In this document: one piece after another, positions 58,261 through 64,000 of the stretch
How positions within the stretch are numbered: the stretch's first letter is position 1
Layout: every line of letters begins with the position of its first letter
Assembly (NCBI GenBank): GCA_963794605.1
Contig: CAWCEN010000004.1
Span: 124,001-188,000, forward strand
From: VAXT01 sp963794605
GTDB taxonomy: Bacteria > Actinomycetota > Thermoleophilia > Gaiellales > Gaiellaceae
Direction: 5' to 3'
DNA length: 64,000 nt
The notes under the pieces: generated by a model
Told to the model about the DNA's origin: nothing
The model's input: only the letters and a program-made list of their open reading frames with translations
Databases searched by the model: none
Translations under genes and position numbers: made by a program

Positions 58261-61201
58261 CTAGTGGCCGTGCTTGAGCTGGAGCTTCCAGGCTCCGAGC
58301 CCGTGCGAAGCCGCGTAGATGATGCGGTCCGCGTGACGCCCGTGGCCACTGCCTGGCACGTAGGTCAGGCCTGCGACCTCGACGTTCGGCATCCCCGGAG
58401 CCGCAACCGTCCACGGCCCGGCGCCGGAGCGCTTCAGCACGCCGAAGTCGGACGAGACGTACAGGTCGCCGCTGTCGGCGTCCTGGACGACGTCCGTCAG
58501 CGGCAGTTCGCCGAGCGTTCCGTCGAGGCTCGTCCACGTCGCGGTCCCGTTACCCGGGTTGTAGGTCACCGAGAAGATGTGACCCGGGGTCGCAGGAGTC
58601 GCGGCGTTGAACCCGCTGTACGAGATCCAGGCGTGGTTCTCGTTGTCCGGGTCGATGAAGATCCCGGTCACGTACCGGTCCGGATCGTTCGCCGCCAGCG
58701 AGTCGAGCCGCACGAATGCGACCGAGTTCGCAGGATCGGCGTCCGCGTTCGAGGTGATGAACACGCGGCCGTTCGTGGTCGCGGCCCAGAGCGTCGACGT
58801 GTCCGTCGTCGCCCGCTCGACCGCGGCCATCGCACCGCCTGCGCGGTCGCCCCAGCCGGCGGCAGTGAGCGCCGTCGTGCCGAGAGCGACCCAGTCACCG
58901 CACGGAACCGCGAAGTCGCCGGTCAGCTCGTTGCAGTGCTGCCGGAGCTCCGCCAGCGTCATCGAGCCCATGCCGTGCGTCTTCGTCCGGACGACGGTGT
59001 TGCCGCCCGACGTCGCGGTCCCGGCCCCTGCGTACATCGTCCGGTGGACGACCGGGTCGGTGATGATCGCGACGTAGAACTGGTTCCCGGTCCCGAAGAT
59101 CGGGTCGGCGATCCAGTTCCAGTCGGTGACCGCGCCGTCGGAGAAGTTCACGTCCGGCGACGCGTCGAAGAACGTGTGGAAGCGGAAGTGCGGGTCGGTC
59201 GCGTCGAAGCCCGACTGACCGCCGTCGCCCCAGAACGTCTGGAGCCACGTCTTCTTGCTTCCGAAGTTCTCCCACGTGCCGTTGTCCTGGGTTCCGCCCT
59301 GGAGCTCTCCGCTGTCGAACGGGCTCACGGAGAGGCTCTGGAACTGGAGCGTGCCCAGGCCTCGGTTCATGCTCTCCAGCCGCGTCGGAATCGCGGACAG
59401 GAGCTCGTGACAGCGGCTCAGGTACGGCTCGGCGAGCCCACGCGAGTCGCAGTCATCGGACTTGTCGACGAACGTGCCCGTGTTCCGGATGATCCCGCCG
59501 TCCGAGGCCTCGAAGAACTGGCCCGGGTTCGACGGGTTCGTCACGAGGCGGTGCTGGTCGGGATGCATGCCGGTCGGGTGGTCGACGTCCGTCGCGTCCA
59601 TCGTCATGTCCGTGAAGCTCTCGCCCGCGTTCGTCGAGCGGAGAACCGCGCGGTGGTTGGCGACGTACGGCAGCGTGTTGCCGTCTTCGTCGTACTGGTA
59701 GGAGCCGCCGATGATAGATGATGTCCGGATGGCCCGGCGGCGTGTAGACGAAGTTGTCGTACCAGCACTGCCCGGTGCAGAAGTTGAACGTGTGCCAGGC
59801 CGGAGTGGCCGGGTTGTTGCTCGTTATCTGCGTGAACGCCGGAACCCCGGTGGCGACGTTGTCGCTCCGGAAGAGCCGGCTGTACTCGGCTGCGCTGGTG
59901 TGGCCCTCGCCGACGTACATCCGGGTGTTGCCGTTCGGCAGCCGGTTGACGGCGATGTCGGGCCTCGTGGTGCCGATCGCCGCGTTCAGCGACGGCTTGA
60001 TCTGTGTCCACGTCGTGCCGCTGTCGCTCGAGCGCCAGACTCCGCGCGCGTACGAGGCGGCGTAGACGATGTTCGGATTCGACGGGTCGATCTCGATGTC
60101 ACGCACGCCACGCGGCGAGCAGGGCGTCGTGTTGTTCGCGATCGCCAGGATGTCGGTGCCGCAATCGGCGGGGCTCGTGGAACCGTTGTGCACGAGCGTC
60201 CAGTTCGTCCCGCCGTCCGTGGAGCGGTAGAGGCCCCACTGCGGCGCGCCCGGGATCAGCGCCCGGTACTGGCTGACACCGCCGTAGCAGCACACGGCCG
60301 AATGCCCTCTCACGGCGAACGCGGAGGCCGCGTAGATCGTGTTCGGGCTGCCCGGCTTGACCTTGATCGCACCGACACCGCGCGCGTTGAACGCCGAAGT
60401 GCCGAACGGGCCGGACCAGTGGTCGCCGCCATCGGTCGACTTGTAGAGCCCGACGCCTGCGACACAGCCGCTTCCGCACGTGTTGCCCTCGCCCGTGCCG
60501 ACCCAGAGCGTGTTCGAGCTCGGATCGTTCGGGTCGATCGTGATCGAGCCGGCCGAGTTGATCCCGAAGCTGCCGGACAGGTACTTCCACTTCGGTTTCG
60601 GTGCAAGGGCGTTCTCCGTGCGCCAGACACCGCCGCCGGCCGGGGTGATCCACATCCGGCACCGCGAGCTCCGGCCCCTGGAGTGATGCGACCCGCAGTT
60701 GGGGTCGATCGCCAGATCGGTCGTCCGCCCGGCCATCGCGAACTCGGTTGGCACGTACGAGCGGGCGTCGCGGAACGGCGTGAACTGATACAGCGCCGTG
60801 TCCGGCCCGACCTGCTCCCATTCAGGCTGGTTGCTCGCCGGGTTGGCTCCCGGTGTCCGCACCCTGGCCTTCTGGAACGCAGCCCGCGTGGCCTTGAGGC
60901 TCGACAGCGGAATGTCCTTCTTCGGATAGGCCATCTGGGCGAACTCCTCCAGAGTGGCCGTCGCACTGCCGGGCACGTTCCCGGTCGCCTCCCCGGAGGG
61001 CTCTCCGCCCTTGCCCGGAATCGACTGCTGGAGCTGCGCCAGGTGCTTCGCCAGAGCAGGTGTGAGGTCGCCCTCGCTATTCCTGACAGCAACCTGCGCC
61101 GTGCTCCGGTTCGAGGACCCGCCCGCGGCAATGACCGCGCCGACAGCGACGAGCCCAACCGCGGCGAGCGCTAGCGCCAGCCGCGTCCATCGGTCTCTCA
61201 T
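58261..61201 (-). CDS. Large secreted Asp-box propeller protein, frameshifted
   Basis: About 979 residues across one extra base near 59706-59714 (after PPGHPDIIY, the other frame continues GGSYQYDEDGNTLPY). A signal/anchor segment (LALALAAVGLVAVGAVIAAGG) opens the protein; GGGGAGGAGGAACC precedes the ATG. Asp-box motifs recur: STDGGDHWSGP, STDGGTNWTLV, SSDSGTTWTQI. Many paired Cys residues (CGSGC, CCYGG, CTGQCWYDN) suggest disulfides outside the cell. It resembles VPS10/BNR-type ten-bladed propellers of the xyloglucanase-like group, but no hydrolase residues can be assigned. It pairs with the smaller propeller at 54272 on either side of the regulator cassette. Confidence 0.82.
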
Positions 61202-61290
61202 CAGGTTCCTCCTCCCCTAAGTAAGAACCATTACCTGTGTGAGGACGCCGGGGAGTATAGGAAACGTGGATTTGCCCTGCAAAGCGGCGA

Positions 61291-61812
61291 TCAGCCGCCG
61301 AACAGGTCGAGACGCCAGTCGTTGCAGCGCATGATGTTGCCCGAGCCCTTCGGGTACTCGTACTCCTCCACGTCGACGAGCTCGAAGCCGAGCTTGCGGC
61401 AGATCGCGTTCGAGGGCGCGTTGTCCACGGCTGGATAGGCGTACAGGTACCGGTGCGTCTGCTCCGCCCTGCACAGCTCGACGACCTGCCTCGTCGCTTC
61501 CGTGGCGATGCCACGCCCCTGGAACTCGGGGAGCACCATCCAGCCCGTCTCCCAGACCTGCCCCTCGTGCGACTCGCGCTCCCAGTAGCCGACCGACCCG
61601 ACGCTCTCGCCCGTGGACGCTTCGACGACCTTGAACATCTTCGCCGACTCCTCGCCTCCTCCGTCCAGGTAGCGGCCGTGCCGCTCCTCGATCTTCTCCG
61701 GGGTCTCGGGCCCGCCGAGGTGCTCGGTCATCGCCGGGTCCCCGAGGAGTCTGTGCAGGAGCGGAAGGTCGTCCTCGCCCCACGGCTCGACCCCGTACTC
61801 AGGCCCGCTCAA
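61291..61812 (-). CDS. GNAT family acetyltransferase
   Basis: A 173-residue acetyltransferase starting at a TTG that overlaps the ABC permease stop (TTGA). The acetyl-CoA pyrophosphate loop is LPEFQGRGIATEATRQVV; preceding strands (SVGYWERESHEGQVWETGWMV) and APSNAICRKLGFELVDVEEYE are family-typical of RimJ/RimL-like enzymes. Target unknown. Coupling to the exporter suggests modification of an exported compound or self-protection, which is inference. Confidence 0.87.
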   Translation of the reverse strand: MSGPEYGVEPWGEDDLPLLHRLLGDPAMTEHLGGPETPEKIEERHGRYLDGGGEESAKMFKVVEASTGESVGSVGYWERESHEGQVWETGWMVLPEFQGRGIATEATRQVVELCRAEQTHRYLYAYPAVDNAPSNAICRKLGFELVDVEEYEYPKGSGNIMRCNDWRLDLFGG

Positions 61813-62603
61813 TCGATCAGCTTCCTCGTCATCGCGTGGATCGCGATCCGCCACATGAGCAGCGCGAAGAATGCGAGAAAGCCGACGCGGGCCAGATCCG
61901 CCCACTCGAAGCCGTACAGCACGGCGTCGCGCACGAGCTCGACAGTTGCGTGCAACGGGTTGAACGCGGCGAGCACCTGAATCCACTCCGGGAAGCCGTC
62001 CAGCGGGAAGAAGGTGCCGGCGACGAGGAAGAGCGGCGTCAGCACGGCGCTGACGACGTAGTTGAAGTTCTCGAACGACTTCGCGAAGCCGGCGATCATG
62101 ATCCCGAAGCCCGCCCAGCCGAGCCCCGAGAGCCAGGCGATGAACGGCACCGTCAGCATCCCCCACGCCGGGTCGAGCCCGAAGAAGATGGCGACGACCA
62201 TCGGCACGCACCCGTACACGCCCGCGCGCGTGGCGATCCAGACGGTCTCGGCGGTGACGAGCTCCTCCGTGTCGACGGGAGCGGCGAGGATCGCGTCGTA
62301 GGTGCGCTGGAACTGGTACTTGACGAACGTCCCGAACATCGCCGCGAAGGCCGACGAGAAGAGGACGGCCGTCGCCACCGTCCCCGTGCCGACGAACTCC
62401 ACGTAGCTGTAGCCGTTGATCGTGCTGACGAGCGAGCCGAAGCCGAAGCCGAACGCGAGCAGGTAGATCGTCGGCTCGACCGTCGACGAAAAGGTCGCCG
62501 AGCGCCAGTAGGACGAGAAGTTGACGATCTCGCGGACGAGGACGCCTGTCAGGGCCGATCGCTCGAGCCTCCCGAGCTCCGCGGGCCGCGCCTCGGCAGC
62601 CAT
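61809..62603 (-). CDS. ABC-2 type transporter permease
   Basis: The 264-residue membrane protein has six hydrophobic helices and the NodJ/DrrB-type features: SATFSSTVEPTIYLLAFGFG at the N-terminus, YQFQRTYDAILAAPVDTEELVTAE (coupling segment) and LFLVAGTFFPLDGFPEWIQ near the end. Its ATG shares a base with the ATPase stop (TAATG). It forms an exporter with the upstream ATPase, for drugs, lipids or oligosaccharides. Confidence 0.93.
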   Translation of the reverse strand: MAAEARPAELGRLERSALTGVLVREIVNFSSYWRSATFSSTVEPTIYLLAFGFGFGSLVSTINGYSYVEFVGTGTVATAVLFSSAFAAMFGTFVKYQFQRTYDAILAAPVDTEELVTAETVWIATRAGVYGCVPMVVAIFFGLDPAWGMLTVPFIAWLSGLGWAGFGIMIAGFAKSFENFNYVVSAVLTPLFLVAGTFFPLDGFPEWIQVLAAFNPLHATVELVRDAVLYGFEWADLARVGFLAFFALLMWRIAIHAMTRKLID

Positions 62604-63496
62604 TAACCGATCTCCTCGCCGGTGAGGAGGACGAACACGTCCTCGAGGTTCGCAGGCCGCCGGTCACCTTCGTAGCCGCGGAAGCCGTTGACCCCCAGGA
62701 TCGAGACGCTCGTCCCGGTTCGGCGCGTCTTCAGGCCCGACGCGCCGGCCTCGGACTCGACCTCGGCCAGCCGCGATGGCGGCCCGTACACCTCGAGCAC
62801 TTCGGTGCCCGCGTGCTCGCGGACGAGCTCGAACGGCTTGCCGCGAGCGGCGCACTGGCCGTGCGACATGATCAGAACCGTGTCGGCGAGCCGCTGTGCT
62901 TCCTCGATGTAGTGCGTCGACATCAGGATCGTCGTCCCCTCGGAGCGCAGCTGGTCGATCAGCGCCCACAGCTGCTGGCGCACCTGCGGATCCAGTCCGA
63001 CGGTCGGCTCGTCCATCAGGACGAGCCGCGGCCGGTGCACGAGCGCGCGGGCGATCAGCAGGCGCCTGCGCATCCCGCCGGAGAGCTTGTCGACCCGCGA
63101 GTCGCGCCGGTCGACGAGGTGCGCCAGCTCGAGCGAGCGCTCGATCGCCTCGTGGCGGTCGTGGCGGCCGATCCGGTACAGGTGCGCGAAGACGAGGAGG
63201 TTCTGCTCGACGGTCAGCGTGACGTCGAGGTTGTCGAGCTGCGGCACGACACCGCACTCGGCACGCGCTTGCTTCGAGTCCTTCGGAAGCTCATAGCCGA
63301 GAACTTCGATCTCGCCCTCGTCGGCGATCGCCTGAGCGGTGAGCGTCCGCATCGTCGTGGACTTTCCGGCGCCGTTCGGCCCAAGGAGCCCAACGCAAGT
63401 GCCGGTGGGCACGTCGAGGTCGAGCTGGTTGACCGCAGTGATCGCCCCGTAGCGCTTGACGACTCCGCGCAGGCGGATGGCGAGGTCCTGGCTCAC
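62603..63496 (-). CDS. ABC-2 type transporter ATP-binding protein
   Basis: A 297-residue NodI/DrrA-like ATPase. Walker A GPNGAGKSTT, Q-loop VVPQLDNLD, signature LSGGMRRRLLIARAL, Walker B LVLMDEPTVGLDP and the H-loop STHYIEEA are intact. The C-terminal DUF4162-like domain ends VFVLLTGEEIG, as usual in this subgroup. It heads the three-gene run ATPase-permease-acetyltransferase. Confidence 0.95.
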   Translation of the reverse strand: MSQDLAIRLRGVVKRYGAITAVNQLDLDVPTGTCVGLLGPNGAGKSTTMRTLTAQAIADEGEIEVLGYELPKDSKQARAECGVVPQLDNLDVTLTVEQNLLVFAHLYRIGRHDRHEAIERSLELAHLVDRRDSRVDKLSGGMRRRLLIARALVHRPRLVLMDEPTVGLDPQVRQQLWALIDQLRSEGTTILMSTHYIEEAQRLADTVLIMSHGQCAARGKPFELVREHAGTEVLEVYGPPSRLAEVESEAGASGLKTRRTGTSVSILGVNGFRGYEGDRRPANLEDVFVLLTGEEIG

Positions 63497-63529
63497 CCGG
63501 CCAGGATGCCAGCAGGCGGGTCGGCTGCG

Positions 63530-63973
63530 CTAGCGGCCGGCTCGGTGTCGCCGCCGGGCGCGCGGAGGATCGTCTTTTTCGACGAGAACGCTGCCGACGG
63601 CTTCGCGGACCTCACCGGTCGTGGCGACGTCGAACTCGACGGCCAACCCGGCGCATCGCCCCTTCGGCGCGTTCCCGTCGACGAAGCCCTCCTGGGAGAC
63701 GTAGAGCCGCTCGCCGGTGTCGGTCCAGATGTAGCCGTGCCCCTTGACCTCGTTGAACCAGGCCATGGTGCCGCGCATCATGATTCTTCCGTCTCCGCCG
63801 GACGCGAGAGCGGGCCCTGCCCGACCTGCCCGAGCATCTCCTCCGCGGCCCGTCGCCTGCCGCTCCTGCGCGGCGGCGTACTTCTTCTGGAGCTTGAGCG
63901 CAGCCTTTTCCTTCACCGCTTGTTCACGGTTGCGCTTCGCCATCGTTTGCTGGCGTTTACTGCTTGATGCCAT
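63530..63973 (-). CDS. Cold-shock-domain protein with basic N-terminal extension
   Basis: The 147-residue protein has a Lys/Arg/Gln-rich N-terminal half (KRQQTMAKRNREQAVKEKAALKLQKKY) that could form a basic helix. A cold-shock-like OB domain follows from about residue 65. RNP1-like KGHGYI follows TMAWFNEV, close to the family WFN..KGFGFI, and LYVSQEGF stands at the RNP2 place. The tail is again basic (RARRRHRAGR). AAGGAAGG precedes the ATG. It probably binds RNA or single-stranded DNA. The extension is not usual for CspA-type proteins. Confidence 0.8.
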   Translation of the reverse strand: MASSSKRQQTMAKRNREQAVKEKAALKLQKKYAAAQERQATGRGGDARAGRAGPALASGGDGRIMMRGTMAWFNEVKGHGYIWTDTGERLYVSQEGFVDGNAPKGRCAGLAVEFDVATTGEVREAVGSVLVEKDDPPRARRRHRAGR

Positions 63974-64000
63974 GGCCTTCCTTTCTTTCGGAGATTGAAC

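Noticed and set aside
61813..62667. N-terminal extension of the acetyltransferase across the ABC permease
   Set aside because: It is an out-of-frame reading of the permease gene; the GNAT domain begins after the TTG at 61812.
1..64000. tRNA, rRNA, CRISPR array or insertion sequence
   Set aside because: No cloverleaf with T-loop GGTTCGA, no rRNA core, no regularly spaced direct repeats and no transposase were recognised on reading both strands; a tRNA scan would settle the first.

Overview
The window is a gene-dense, high-GC bacterial chromosome segment of about 64 kb. The mix of housekeeping and actinobacterial-type genes suggests a Thermoleophilia-type actinobacterium of the Gaiellales/Solirubrobacterales kind. 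The clues are the DUF3352 lipoprotein, the DtxR-family regulator, many GTG and TTG starts, probable leaderless genes and operons joined by 1-11 nt overlaps. This placement is inferred from gene content, not from a search. I see no rRNA, tRNA, CRISPR array or intact insertion sequence.

Layout. 1-7159 (minus): priA, def, fmt, rpe, ribD, a small protein, ribE and ribBA (cut by the window start), a formylation/riboflavin/replication-restart run. 7197-9600: a ZIP metal transporter and a DtxR-type repressor diverge around a palindromic operator, followed by a cluster of hairpins and a secreted PF03640-like protein. 9732-12969: metK, a DUF3352 lipoprotein and a decayed aldo/keto reductase. 12940-26183 (minus): a large glycerol/dihydroxyacetone block holding glpF, dhaK, dhaL, glpK, then glpA, glpB, glpC, dhaM, HPr-EI, pgsA, an epimerase and plsY. 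It takes up glycerol, makes glycerol-3-phosphate by two routes and sits with two enzymes that consume it for phospholipid. A tiny FAEG-repeat protein lies inside the block on the other strand. 26273-32944 (minus): aroF, tyrA, aroA, cmk, plsC, der and two small genes, almost all overlapping. 32968-42026 (plus): chorismate mutase, a trp leader peptide with attenuator, trpE-G-D-CF-B, a methyltransferase, trpA, trpS and a Ca2+/H+ exchanger. 42010-45281 (minus): rluB, scpB, scpA, lgt and a small protein. 45374-49057: an ECF sigma factor with its probable anti-sigma partner, a monooxygenase-like protein, a DUF1326 protein and a three-gene PRC-barrel cluster behind a SigB/SigF-like promoter. 49118-54190 (minus): an MFS-cNMP fusion and dnaE. 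54272-61201: two secreted Asp-box propeller proteins flank an HTH-TPR regulator that is translationally coupled to a secreted protein with DGFADGGD repeats. 61291-63973 (minus): an acetyltransferase, an ABC-2 exporter and a cold-shock-domain protein.

The aromatic region works as one pathway: DAHP synthase, EPSP synthase, chorismate mutase, prephenate dehydrogenase and all tryptophan genes lie together. At least nine genes (glpA, glpF, dhaM/HPr-EI, tyrA, trpCF, the exchanger, a Q-rich protein and both propeller proteins) carry single-base frame disruptions in otherwise conserved frames. Consensus errors in the sequence are more likely than widespread gene decay.

The strongest candidates for something new are the HTH-TPR/secreted-repeat pair (56133-57880), the synonymously diverged tail of a second priA (5120-5155), the trp attenuator on a probably leaderless transcript (33246-33403), and the operon that couples PTS-driven dihydroxyacetone kinase to phospholipid synthesis.
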